This document shows, piece by piece, positions 6,288 through 14,129 of a stretch of DNA of 17,208 nucleotides. The stretch's first letter is position 1. Each line of letters starts with the position of its first letter. Location of the stretch: positions 1 to 17,208 of the forward strand of contig JBBCJT010000126.1 of the NCBI GenBank assembly GCA_037190665.1, in the 5' to 3' direction. This stretch comes from JBBCJT01 sp037190665. Its GTDB lineage: Bacteria > Pseudomonadota > Alphaproteobacteria > Acetobacterales > Acetobacteraceae. Both the position numbers and the translations under genes were made by a program. Under the pieces are notes generated by a model. The model was not told where the DNA came from and made no database searches. It saw nothing but the letters and a program-made list of their open reading frames with translations.

Positions 6288-9200
6288 TCACCCGTCTCCC
6301 GCCGCCAGCAGCGCAACGTTGCCGCCCGCAGCCGTGGTGTCCACGCTGATCGTGCGTTCCAGGCTGAACCGCGCGGGCGGGTCCTCGATGGTCAGGATCG
6401 GCAGGATCGCCCCCTCCCGCCCCGCCAGCACCTTGCGCAGCCCGGCACGCTCGGCCAGCGGGCCGGCGTGCGCGATGGCGGCGATCTTCGCAGTAGCCGG
6501 ATCGAGCCCGCGCACGATGCGGTTGCCCGCCGCCTCGATGCGCGCCGCGAGCGTGGCGTCCTCGCCGATCAACAGGATATCGCCGCGCGGCACCAGACGC
6601 AGGCGGTTGCTCTCCCCCGCAGGGCCCGGCAGCGCCGTCTCGGGCTTCGCGGGCTCATCCGCCCCGCGCACGAAGCGCGCGAGGTAGTGCGGCCCGCCGG
6701 CCTTCGGGCCGGTGCCGGACAGACCCTCGCCCCCGAAAGGCTGCACGCCCACCACCGCGCCGATCTGGTTGCGGTTGACGTAGAGGTTGCCCACCTCCGC
6801 CGCCGCGACGACCTCGCTCACTCGGGCATCCACCCGCGTGTGCAGCCCCATGGTCAGCCCGTAACCCTGCGCGTTCACCGCCGCGACCACGTCGGCCAGC
6901 GCCTCGCCCTCGTAGGTGACGACGTGCAGCACCGGGCCGAACACCTCCGTGTCCAGCTCGCCGATGGACTCCAGCCGGATCAGCGCGGGGCCGACGAAGG
7001 TGCCGGTCGCCGGCGCGGGCAGTTGCCGCAGCAGCCGGCCGGCGGCCTTGTGGCGGGCGACGTGCTCGTCGATCTTCTCCTTCGCCTCCGCGTCGATCAC
7101 CGGGCCGACATCGGTGGACAGCACCCACGGGTCGCCGACGCGCAGCGTCGCCATCGCGCCTTCCAGCATCTCCACCATCGGCCCCGCGACATCGGTCTGC
7201 AGGCACAGCAGCCGCGCGGCGGAACAGCGCTGCCCGGCCGACTGGAAGGCGGCGGCGATGGCGTCGCGCACCACCTGCTCGGGCAGCGCGGTGCTGTCCA
7301 CGATCATGGCGTTGATGCCGCCGGTCTCCGCGATCAGCGGCGCGTCCGGCGACAGATGCGCGGCCATGCTGCGTTCGATCAGCCGCGCGACCTCGGTCGA
7401 GCCGGTGAAGCACACGCCGGCGACGCGCGGATCGCCGGTCAGCGCCGCCCCCACCCGTCCGTCGCCGGGCAGCAGGGCGAGCGCGTCGGCGGGCACCCCG
7501 GCCTCATGCAGCAGCGCGACCGCGCGGGCGGCGACCAGCGGCGTCTGTTCGGCAGGCTTGGCGAGCACCGGATTGCCACCGACCAGCGCGGCCGCGATCT
7601 GGCCGGTGAAGATGGCGAGCGGGAAGTTCCAGGGGGAGATGCAGGCGAAGGGCCCGCGCGGGCGCGTGCCGCCCAGCCGCGCGCGTGCCTCGGCGGCGTA
7701 GTAGCGCAGGAAGTCCACCGCCTCCCGCAGCTCGGCGATCGCGTCCGCGCGCGTCTTGCCCGCTTCCCGCGTGCACAGCGCCATCAGCTCCGGCCCATGC
7801 GCCTCATACAGATCGGCGGCACGGTCCAGCGCGGCGGCGCGGTCCGCGAGCGGCACCTGCCCCCAGCCGGACGCCGCGGCGGCGGCAAGCGCGGCCTCGA
7901 TCTCATCGGCCGTCACCTCGCGCACGATACCGACCACATCCGCGGGGTTGGCCGGGTTCAACGCCTCCCGCGCCGCCCCGCCCTCCCCTGCCTGCCAGCG
8001 ATGCGTGTGGAACGGCGCCATCGCCTCGTCGAGTGCCGCCATCGACGGCGGATCGCCCAGCGACCAGCCGGCGGAGTTGCGCCGCGATGGTTCGTACAGG
8101 TCGGGCGGCAGCTTCACGTTCGGATTGGGAATCGCCGGCAGGTCCAGGAGCACCGTTTCCGGCGGCCGCGCCAGCGCCTCGGCCGGCACGTCCTCATCCA
8201 GCACGCGATGCACGAAGGAGGAGTTGGCGCCGTTCTCCAGCAGCCGCCGCACCAGATAGGCGAGCAGGTCCTTGTGCACGCCCACCGGCGCGTAGATGCG
8301 GCAGCGGCGGCCGGCCGTCTCGCGCACCCGTTCGTGCAGCGCCTCGCCCATGCCGTGCAGGCGCTGGAACTCGAAATCCGTGCGGTTGCCGGCAAGCTCC
8401 AGCACCGTCGCCACCGTCTCCGCGTTGTGCGTGGCGAACTGGGGATAGACGCGGTCGCCCATCGCCAGCAGCCGTCGCGCGCAATGGCGGTAGTTGAGGT
8501 CGGTCGCCGCCTTGCGCGTCCAGACCGGGTAGCCCGGCAGCCCCGCGACCTGCGCGGTCTTGATCTCGCCGTCCCAGTACGCGCCCTTGACCAGCCGCAC
8601 CATGATGCGCCGGTCGAGCGCGGTGGCGAGCCCATGCAGCCAGTCCAGCACTGGCGCGGCGCGCTTGCCGTAGGCCTGCACCACCACCGCGAACCCGTCC
8701 CAGCCACGCAGCGCGGGCGAGGCGAGCACCGCCTCGATCACGTCGAGCGACAGGTCGAGCCGGTCCTGCTCCTCCGCGTCGATGTTGAAGCCCATGCCGC
8801 CGTTGCGCGCGAGCAGCGCCAGCGCGTGGACCTGCGGCACCAGCTCATTCATCACCCGCTCGCGCTGGGCGTATTCGTAGCGTGGATGCAGCGCCGACAG
8901 CTTCACGGAGATGCCGGGATTGTCGGCCACCGACCCGCGCGTGCAGCGTTCGGCGATGGCGCCGATGGCGCGCGCGTAGGACAGGAAATACCGCTGCGCG
9001 TCCACATCGGTGCGCGCCGCCTCGCCCAGCATGTCGTAGGAGTAGGTGTAGCCCCGCGCCTCCATCCGCGCGGCGGTCGACATCGCCTCCTCGATGTTGC
9101 GGCCGAGGACGAACTGCTCGCCGAGGACCTTGATCGCCTGCGCCACCGCCGCGCGCACGATGGGCTCCCCCGCGCGGCGGACGAAGCGGCGCAGCAGCGC

Positions 9201-9635
9201 GGGCACGTCCCAGCGCGCCGCATCCTCCGGCCGGATCACGCGCCCGGTCAGCATCAGCGCCCAGGTGGAGGCGTTGACCAGCGGCGAGGACGACTGCCCG
9301 AGGTGCTTCGCCCAGTCGCCCGGCGCGAGCTTGTCGCGGATCAGCGCATCCACCGTCTCGTCGTCCGGCACGCGCAGCAGCGCCTCGGCGAGGCACATCA
9401 GCGCCACGCCTTCCTGCGTGGAGAGCCCGTACTCGGCGAGGTAGCTCTCCATCAGCCCGCTGCGCGCGTCCGTCCGCAGGTGGCGGATCAGCCCGACCGT
9501 GGTGGCGGTGACCCGTTGCTGCCCCGCAGGGTCGAGCACGGGCTGATGCAGCAGCGCCTGCACGGCATCGGTCTCGTCGGCGAGCCAGGCGGTGCGGACG
9601 GCCTCGCGCAGGCCGGACAGCGCGGCAAGGGCCAT
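6288..9635 (-). CDS. putA: Bifunctional proline dehydrogenase / L-glutamate gamma-semialdehyde dehydrogenase (type B PutA)
   Basis: A 1115-residue enzyme that oxidises proline to glutamate in two steps, with FAD in the first domain and NAD+ in the second. The proline dehydrogenase barrel (roughly residues 130-470) shows RLVKGAYWDGEIK with K350, FATHNAET and RRLLENGANSSFVHR. The aldehyde dehydrogenase domain (roughly 550-1000) shows FTGSTEVARL, the general base E770 (IAETGG) and the nucleophile C804 (SAGQRCSAARLL). The last ~100 residues contain FSLERTISVDTTAAGGN, the conserved tail domain of longer PutAs involved in channelling the intermediate. The protein lacks the N-terminal ribbon-helix-helix of E. 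coli PutA (1320 residues), so it is type B like the ~1127-residue Rhodobacter capsulatus enzyme and cannot repress its own gene. It begins 2 nt after the Bug receptor stop. Confidence 0.97.
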   Translation of the reverse strand: MALAALSGLREAVRTAWLADETDAVQALLHQPVLDPAGQQRVTATTVGLIRHLRTDARSGLMESYLAEYGLSTQEGVALMCLAEALLRVPDDETVDALIRDKLAPGDWAKHLGQSSSPLVNASTWALMLTGRVIRPEDAARWDVPALLRRFVRRAGEPIVRAAVAQAIKVLGEQFVLGRNIEEAMSTAARMEARGYTYSYDMLGEAARTDVDAQRYFLSYARAIGAIAERCTRGSVADNPGISVKLSALHPRYEYAQRERVMNELVPQVHALALLARNGGMGFNIDAEEQDRLDLSLDVIEAVLASPALRGWDGFAVVVQAYGKRAAPVLDWLHGLATALDRRIMVRLVKGAYWDGEIKTAQVAGLPGYPVWTRKAATDLNYRHCARRLLAMGDRVYPQFATHNAETVATVLELAGNRTDFEFQRLHGMGEALHERVRETAGRRCRIYAPVGVHKDLLAYLVRRLLENGANSSFVHRVLDEDVPAEALARPPETVLLDLPAIPNPNVKLPPDLYEPSRRNSAGWSLGDPPSMAALDEAMAPFHTHRWQAGEGGAAREALNPANPADVVGIVREVTADEIEAALAAAAASGWGQVPLADRAAALDRAADLYEAHGPELMALCTREAGKTRADAIAELREAVDFLRYYAAEARARLGGTRPRGPFACISPWNFPLAIFTGQIAAALVGGNPVLAKPAEQTPLVAARAVALLHEAGVPADALALLPGDGRVGAALTGDPRVAGVCFTGSTEVARLIERSMAAHLSPDAPLIAETGGINAMIVDSTALPEQVVRDAIAAAFQSAGQRCSAARLLCLQTDVAGPMVEMLEGAMATLRVGDPWVLSTDVGPVIDAEAKEKIDEHVARHKAAGRLLRQLPAPATGTFVGPALIRLESIGELDTEVFGPVLHVVTYEGEALADVVAAVNAQGYGLTMGLHTRVDARVSEVVAAAEVGNLYVNRNQIGAVVGVQPFGGEGLSGTGPKAGGPHYLARFVRGADEPAKPETALPGPAGESNRLRLVPRGDILLIGEDATLAARIEAAGNRIVRGLDPATAKIAAIAHAGPLAERAGLRKVLAGREGAILPILTIEDPPARFSLERTISVDTTAAGGNVALLAAGDG

Positions 9636-9637
9636 GG

Positions 9638-10603
9638 TCAGTTCCGCCCCAGCGCGGCGCGGGCGATCGGTTCCCAGCGCGCGGTCTCGGCTTCGAGGAA
9701 GGCGCGCGCCGCCTGCGGCGTGCTGCCGCGTTCGACCTGGATGCCAAGCTCGGCGAAGGACTCGGCGAGGATGGGCACCACCAGCGCGCGCTCCACCGCG
9801 GCGGCGATGGAGGCGAGCACCGCGGCGGGCGTGCCGCGCGGCGCGAGGATGGCGTTCCAGGTCTCCGCGTCGAAATCGCCCAAACCAGCCTCCTGTGCCG
9901 TCGGGATATCCGCCGCGCCGGGCTGGCGTGCGGGTCCGGTGATCATCAGCCCGCGCGCGATTCCGTCACGCACCGCCTGCAGCCCGCTTGCCGCTGTATC
10001 GAAGACCATCTGCACCGCCCCGGCCTGAAGTCCAAGCAGCGCCGGGGCCGAGCCGGTATAGGACACATGACCCATCTGCACGCCCGCACGCGCGCAGAAC
10101 AGCTCGGCGGCGAGGTGCAGCGCGCTGCCGATACCGGCGCTGCCATAGGCGAGCTCGCCGGGATGGGCGCGCAGGAAGGCCATGAAGCTCGCCACGTCCG
10201 TGACCGGCAGCGACGGCGCGACCAGCAGCACCATCGGCACCCGGCCGACCACCACCGCGGGGGCGAAATCGCGCAGGGGGTCGTAGGGCAGCAAGGGGAA
10301 AGCGGCCCGTGCGATGGCATGCGCGATAGTCGCGTACAGCAGCACCGAGCCGTCCGGTGGCGCCTTGGCCACGATATCGGTGCCGACGATGATGCCGGTC
10401 CGGTTCTCGACCGTGATCGGGGTGGCCAGAAGCTCCGTGAGCTGCGCGGCGAGCAGCCGCGCGGCCCGGTCGGTCGGCCCGCCGGCGGCGAAGGGCACGA
10501 CCAGCGTCACCGGCTGGTCCGGCCAGGCGGCCGGCTGCGCCAGCGCCGCGGCCGGCAGCGCGGCGAGGAAAAGTCGGCGGGTGGGGGCGATGCCGCGCCT
10601 CAT
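9638..10603 (-). CDS. Bug/TctC family tripartite tricarboxylate transporter substrate-binding protein
   Basis: A 321-residue periplasmic receptor of the Bug (TctC) family. The N-terminus MRRGIAPTRRLFLAAL followed by PAAALAQ is an export signal with a twin-arginine-like core (TRRLFLAA), so Tat export is possible. Family features include PVTLVVPFAAGGPTDRAAR just after the signal, ITVENRTG, GSAGIGSALHLAAELF and MVFDTAASGLQAV. Bug proteins bind small carboxylates, amino acids or related compounds and work with TctA/TctB membrane proteins, or serve as sensors; no tctA or tctB is in this window, so it is an orphan receptor here. It is followed after 2 nt by putA, hinting at a ligand linked to proline or glutamate. 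The start at 10603 lacks a strong ribosome-binding site, but the signal peptide fits it well. Confidence 0.93.
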   Translation of the reverse strand: MRRGIAPTRRLFLAALPAAALAQPAAWPDQPVTLVVPFAAGGPTDRAARLLAAQLTELLATPITVENRTGIIVGTDIVAKAPPDGSVLLYATIAHAIARAAFPLLPYDPLRDFAPAVVVGRVPMVLLVAPSLPVTDVASFMAFLRAHPGELAYGSAGIGSALHLAAELFCARAGVQMGHVSYTGSAPALLGLQAGAVQMVFDTAASGLQAVRDGIARGLMITGPARQPGAADIPTAQEAGLGDFDAETWNAILAPRGTPAAVLASIAAAVERALVVPILAESFAELGIQVERGSTPQAARAFLEAETARWEPIARAALGRN

Positions 10604-10621
10604 GGACTTGGTCCGATCATT

Positions 10622-10632
10622 GTGCACTGCAC
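10622..10632. promoter_or_regulatory. 11 bp palindrome, candidate operator
   Basis: GTGCACTGCAC is a perfect odd-length palindrome (GTGCA, central C, TGCAC). It sits about 19 bp upstream of the Bug receptor start, inside the 123 bp divergent gap between the Bug-putA pair and the CBS-domain gene. The position suits an operator, but no regulator gene is adjacent and no promoter boxes were recognised with confidence. Confidence 0.3.
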
Positions 10633-10682
10633 GACGGAAGTTTGCATCGAAGACCCCGAACCCGTCACGATCCCGGTGAACA

Positions 10683-10711
10683 GGCCCGGGCGGCAATCCC
10701 GGGCCGCCGGG
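10683..10711 (+). promoter_or_regulatory. GC-rich stem-loop in the leader of the CBS-domain gene
   Basis: GGCCCGGG (10683-10690) and CCCGGGCC (10698-10705) form an 8 bp inverted repeat with a 7 nt loop. An overlapping alternative stem pairs GGCGGC (10689-10694) with GCCGCC (10703-10708) and ends right beside the GAAGGAG ribosome-binding site at 10711-10717. Either fold would lie in the 5' leader if transcription starts upstream; effects on translation are speculative. Confidence 0.3.
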
Positions 10712-10726
10712 AAGGAGTACCCCCCA

Positions 10727-11161
10727 ATGCATGTTGCCGCGATCCTGCGCCACAAAGGTCACGATATCATCTCCGTATCCGCAAGCATGCGCATCTCCGA
10801 TGTGATCTGCACGCTGTCGCGCCACCGCATCGGCGCGGTGCTGGTGCGCGAGGGGACGGACGCCATGCTGGGCATCGTCAGCGAACGCGACATCGTCCAC
10901 GTGCTGTGCGCCAACGGCGCAGCGGCGCTGGACATGACGGCGGGCCAGGTGATGACCCGCGCCGTCCACACGCTCGGGCCGCAGGCCACGGTGGCCGAGG
11001 CGATGGAGCTGATGACCTCGGCCCGGGTGCGCCACCTGCCGGTGCTGGAGGCGGACGTGCTGGTCGGCATGATCTCCATCGGGGACGTGGTGAAGGCCCG
11101 GATCGGAGAGCAGGAGGCCGAGGTGGACAGCCTGAAGGCCTACGTCGCCGGCGCGGCCTGA
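10727..11161 (+). CDS. Two-CBS-domain protein
   Basis: A 144-residue cytoplasmic protein made almost wholly of two CBS domains, at about residues 8-62 and 74-132. CBS1 reads IISVSASMRISDVICTLS, then IGAVLV and LGIVSERDIV; CBS2 has VMTRAVHTLGP, TVAEAMELMTSARVRHLPV and LVGMISIGDVVK. CBS pairs usually bind adenosine nucleotides and sense energy or redox state; no catalytic domain is attached, so the partner is unknown. The ATG at 10727 is supported by GGAG 9 nt upstream. The gene diverges from Bug-putA and lies before the TRAP genes, from which it is separated by a strong hairpin, so it is probably its own transcript. Stand-alone proteins of this kind are common in alphaproteobacteria. Confidence 0.94.
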   Translation: MHVAAILRHKGHDIISVSASMRISDVICTLSRHRIGAVLVREGTDAMLGIVSERDIVHVLCANGAAALDMTAGQVMTRAVHTLGPQATVAEAMELMTSARVRHLPVLEADVLVGMISIGDVVKARIGEQEAEVDSLKAYVAGAA

Positions 11162-11173
11162 ACGGCGGCGGAA

Positions 11174-11203
11174 GGCGCCGCGCAGGCCCCCTTGCGCGGC
11201 GCC
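11174..11203 (+). terminator. Strong hairpin after the CBS-domain gene
   Basis: GGCGCCGCGCA (11174-11184) and TGCGCGGCGCC (11193-11203) form a perfect 11 bp stem with an 8 nt loop, 12 nt past the CBS gene stop. The base run after it is C-rich with no T tract, so it is a plausible transcript end or 3'-end stabiliser but not a textbook intrinsic terminator. Confidence 0.55.
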
Positions 11204-11221
11204 CGCCCCCCGCCCGATACT

Positions 11222-11231
11222 CGTTGCAACG
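11222..11231. promoter_or_regulatory. 10 bp perfect palindrome upstream of TRAP genes
   Basis: CGTTGCAACG is a perfect palindrome centred about 33 bp upstream of the TRAP receptor start. Size and position are compatible with half of an operator for a GntR- or LacI-type repressor, but no regulator is adjacent and the match could be chance. Confidence 0.25.
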
Positions 11232-11259
11232 CAGAAATTCGTCTCAGAGGGGGCCCACA

Positions 11260-12249
11260 ATGATGTTGACCCGCCGCTCCGCGCTTGGCGCGGGCGCCGC
11301 ACTGGCTGTCACCGCAACCTCCGCCCGGGCGCAGACGACGCGCTGGCAGATGGCCACGCCCTACCCCGACGGCAATTTCCACACCGTCAACAACCGCGAG
11401 TTCCTCAAGGAGATCGAGGCCGCGTCGGGCGGCAAGCTCTCCGTGCATCTGCACTCCAACGCCGCGCTGCTCAAGATGGGCGAGATCAAGCGCGGCGTGC
11501 AGACCGGGCAGGTGCAGCTCGGCGAGATCCTGATCTCCGCCTACGGCAACGAGGACCCGTTCTTCGAGGTGGACGGCATCCCGCAGCTCGTGACCAGCTA
11601 CGATCAGGCCCGCAAGCTTGCGGACCTGTCGCGCCCGTTCATCGAGGCGCGGCTGCAGCGGCAGGGCATTGCGCTGCTCTACATGGTGCCGTGGCCGCCG
11701 TCCGGCTTCTACACCAACGAGACGATGCCGGCCCTCGACCTGCTCAAGGGCAAGAAGTTCCGCACTTACAACGTGATGACCAACCGCTTTGCCACGCTGG
11801 TGGGCGCAACGCCGACGCTGGTGCAGCAGGCCGAGGTGCCGCAGGCCTTCGCCACCGGCGTGATCAACGCGATGGTGACATCCGCGCAGACCGGCGTGGA
11901 CGTGCAGGCCTGGGACTTCGTCAAGTTCTTCACGCCTATCGGCTTCACCTGGACGAAGAACATGGTGATGGTCTCCCGCCGTGCGCTGGAGGCATTGCCG
12001 GCCGATCTGCAGGCGAAGATCCGCGAGGCCGGGAAGACCGCCGAGACGCGCGGATGGAAGGCCTCCGAGGAAGCCAAGGCGGCGATGGAGAAGGCGCTCG
12101 CCGACAAGGGCATGAAGGTCGAGCAGCCGTCGTCGAAGCTGATGGCCGAGATGGACGCGATCAGCCGCACCATCACCGACGAGTGGATCGCCAAAGCCGG
12201 CGAGGACGGCAAGAAGCTGATCGAAGCCTATCGCGCCGCGATCGCCTGA
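11260..12249 (+). CDS. TRAP transporter substrate-binding protein, DctP type
   Basis: A 329-residue periplasmic receptor of a TRAP transporter, a sodium-driven importer usually for organic acids or similar anions. The N-terminus MMLTRRSALGAGAALAV ending SARAQ is a signal peptide with a twin-arginine-like core. Family features follow: WQMATPYPDGNFHTVNNREF, SGGKLSVHLHSNAALL, IKRGVQTGQVQLGEI, and the ligand-binding region LKGKKFRTYN whose arginine usually holds the substrate carboxylate. The C-terminal long helix (AISRTITDEWIAKAG) is typical. An AGAGGGGG ribosome-binding site precedes the start; the second ATG at 11263 is an equally possible start. It is first in the three-gene TRAP operon, with 3 nt to the next gene. 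The substrate cannot be assigned. Confidence 0.95.
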   Translation: MMLTRRSALGAGAALAVTATSARAQTTRWQMATPYPDGNFHTVNNREFLKEIEAASGGKLSVHLHSNAALLKMGEIKRGVQTGQVQLGEILISAYGNEDPFFEVDGIPQLVTSYDQARKLADLSRPFIEARLQRQGIALLYMVPWPPSGFYTNETMPALDLLKGKKFRTYNVMTNRFATLVGATPTLVQQAEVPQAFATGVINAMVTSAQTGVDVQAWDFVKFFTPIGFTWTKNMVMVSRRALEALPADLQAKIREAGKTAETRGWKASEEAKAAMEKALADKGMKVEQPSSKLMAEMDAISRTITDEWIAKAGEDGKKLIEAYRAAIA

Positions 12250-12252
12250 CCC

Positions 12253-12789
12253 GTGCGCAGCCTGCGACGCGCGCTGGACGCGCTGTACCTGCTGGGCGGC
12301 GCGGCGGGCGCCGTCGCGCTGCTCGCGATCGCTGTGACGATCGCGGCCCAGGTCGCGTTGCGGGAGATGGGCAGGCCATTGCCGGGCGCCGATGATTTCA
12401 GCGGCTTCATGGTCGCTGCTTCGGCGCTGCTGCCGCTGGCCTATGCCTTCCGGCACGGCGCGCATATCCGCGTCGATCTGATCCTGGGGCGCACCAGCGG
12501 AGTGCCCCGGCGGGTGCTGGAGGTCGTCTCGCTCACGCTCGGCGCGGCAATGGCGTCCTTCATCGCCTATTCGATCATCGACCTCGCCACCGACAGCTTC
12601 GAGTTCGACGACGTCGCGCAAGGCACGATTCCTTTCAAGCTGTGGATACCGCAGGCGGGGATCGCCTTCGGCTGCACGCTGTTCGCGATCGCCCTGCTCG
12701 ATGATCTCGTCGTCGTGCTCGGCGGCGGCACGCCCTCCTATGCGCGGCATAGCGAGTCCGTGCTCGAACGCGCCGGCGAGGAGATCTAG
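12253..12789 (+). CDS. TRAP transporter small membrane subunit, DctQ type
   Basis: A 178-residue inner-membrane protein with four hydrophobic segments at about residues 14-34, 50-68, 90-110 and 132-154, as expected for the small TRAP subunit that supports the large one. Typical motifs are QVALREMGRPLPGADDFSGF and LPLAYAFRHGAHIRVDL, the latter being the conserved polar stretch after the second segment. It starts with GTG 3 nt after the receptor stop, without an obvious strong ribosome-binding site, which suggests translational coupling. It is 2 nt from the large subunit gene. Confidence 0.93.
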   Translation: MRSLRRALDALYLLGGAAGAVALLAIAVTIAAQVALREMGRPLPGADDFSGFMVAASALLPLAYAFRHGAHIRVDLILGRTSGVPRRVLEVVSLTLGAAMASFIAYSIIDLATDSFEFDDVAQGTIPFKLWIPQAGIAFGCTLFAIALLDDLVVVLGGGTPSYARHSESVLERAGEEI

Positions 12790-12791
12790 CC

Positions 12792-14123
12792 GTGATCAAT
12801 CCGCAGATCGAAGCCGGGCTGCTGCTGCTCGTGCTGCTGTTCCTGGTGCTCGGCCTCGGTGTGTGGATCGCGCTCGCGCTGAGCATCGTCGGCCTCGCGG
12901 GGCTCGTCGCGCTGCCGATGCTGATCGACGGGATGAGCTCCTTCCCGGCCGAGAAGGTGCTGGGCACCGCCATCTGGCAGGCCATGGCGTCGTGGACGCT
13001 CGCGGCGCTGCCGCTGTTCATCTGGATGGGCGAGATCCTGTTCCGCACGCGGCTGAGCGAGGACATGTTCCGCGGCCTCGCGCCCTGGGTGCAGCGGCTG
13101 CCGGGCCGGCTGATGCATGTGAACGTGATCGGCTGCGGCATCTTCGCCGCCGTGTCCGGCTCCTCGGCCGCGACCGCCGCGACCATCGGCAAGATGTCGC
13201 TGCCGGCGCTGCTGGCGCGGGGCTACCACCCGCCGATGGCGATCGGCAGCCTCGCCGGCGCCGGCACGCTGGGTCTGCTGATCCCACCCAGCATCATCAT
13301 GATCGTCTACGGCGTGGCCGCCGAGGTCTCCATCGTCCGGCTGTTCATCGCCGGCGTGATCCCCGGCATCATGCTGATGGTGCTGTTCAGCGGCTACATC
13401 GCGGCATGGTCGTTGCTGAACCCGTCGCGGACGCCGCCGCGCGACCCGCCGATGCCGCTGCGGGCGAAGCTGAAGGAAAGCGCCTCGCTGATCCCTGTGG
13501 TGCTGCTGATCGGCGCGGTGATCGGCAGTATCTACGCCGGCTTCGCCACCGCGACCGAGGCGGCGGTTTTCGGCGTGATCGGCGCGCTGATCCTGTCGCT
13601 CGCCGGCGGGACGATGAACTGGACCACCTTCCGCGAGAGCCTGATGGCGGCGACGCGGCTGTCCTGCATGATCAATTTCATCATCGCGGGCGCCGCGTTC
13701 CTGACCCAGGCGATGGCCTACTCGGGCATTCCGGCGGCGATGGCGCAGTGGGTCGGCACGCAGGGCTTCAGCCCCTACGCCATCATCGCCGTGCTGACGG
13801 TGATCTACGTCATCCTCGGCTGCTTCATCGACGGCATCAGCATGATCGTGCTGACCACCTCGGTGGTGCTGCCGATCATCGGCACGGCGGGTTTCGACCT
13901 GATCTGGTTCGGCATCTTCATCGTGCTGGTGGTGGAGATGGCGCAGATCACCCCCCCGGTGGGCTTCAACCTGTTCGTGCTGCAGGGACTGACCGGGAAG
14001 AACATCTTCACCATCGCCAAGAACACGCTGCCGTTCTTCCTGCTGATGGTGACCGCGGTGGCGTTGGTGACGCTGTTCCCGTCGATCGTGCTGTGGCTGC
14101 CGACGACGATGCTGTCGCGCTGA
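12792..14123 (+). CDS. TRAP transporter large membrane subunit, DctM type
   Basis: A 443-residue inner-membrane protein with about a dozen hydrophobic segments; it forms the sodium-coupled transport path. Diagnostic stretches are ALPLFIWMGEILFRT, AAVSGSSAATAATIGKMSLP, AGTLGLLIPPSIIMIVYG, FATATEAAVFGVIGAL, CFIDGISMIVLTTSVVLPI and EMAQITPPVGFNLFVLQG. It starts at a GTG with a GAGGAG ribosome-binding site 8 nt upstream, inside the end of the small subunit gene. Length and motifs match full-length DctM proteins, so the transporter appears intact. Its stop lies 6 nt from the end of the convergent minus-strand operon. Confidence 0.96.
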   Translation: MINPQIEAGLLLLVLLFLVLGLGVWIALALSIVGLAGLVALPMLIDGMSSFPAEKVLGTAIWQAMASWTLAALPLFIWMGEILFRTRLSEDMFRGLAPWVQRLPGRLMHVNVIGCGIFAAVSGSSAATAATIGKMSLPALLARGYHPPMAIGSLAGAGTLGLLIPPSIIMIVYGVAAEVSIVRLFIAGVIPGIMLMVLFSGYIAAWSLLNPSRTPPRDPPMPLRAKLKESASLIPVVLLIGAVIGSIYAGFATATEAAVFGVIGALILSLAGGTMNWTTFRESLMAATRLSCMINFIIAGAAFLTQAMAYSGIPAAMAQWVGTQGFSPYAIIAVLTVIYVILGCFIDGISMIVLTTSVVLPIIGTAGFDLIWFGIFIVLVVEMAQITPPVGFNLFVLQGLTGKNIFTIAKNTLPFFLLMVTAVALVTLFPSIVLWLPTTMLSR

Positions 14124-14129
14124 GAGGGC

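Noticed and set aside
4520..6316. 598-codon minus-strand frame opposite the binding-protein gene
   Set aside because: Its translation is His/Arg/Gly-rich without motifs and it covers the divergent promoter gap; the plus strand encodes a full family-5 receptor.
6261..10028. Very long open frame (1255 codons) on the plus strand opposite putA and the Bug gene
   Set aside because: Its translation is His/Arg/Gln-rich with no recognisable domain, as expected for the antisense frame of GC-rich genes with strong third-position bias. The opposite strand carries clear, motif-complete proteins.
10600..10620. Six-codon upstream frame whose stop overlaps the Bug start in an ATGA arrangement
   Set aside because: No ribosome-binding site precedes it and such short frames arise easily by chance.
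11140..12750. 536-codon minus-strand frame opposite the TRAP receptor and small subunit
   Set aside because: Low-complexity antisense translation with no domain; the plus-strand TRAP genes are intact.
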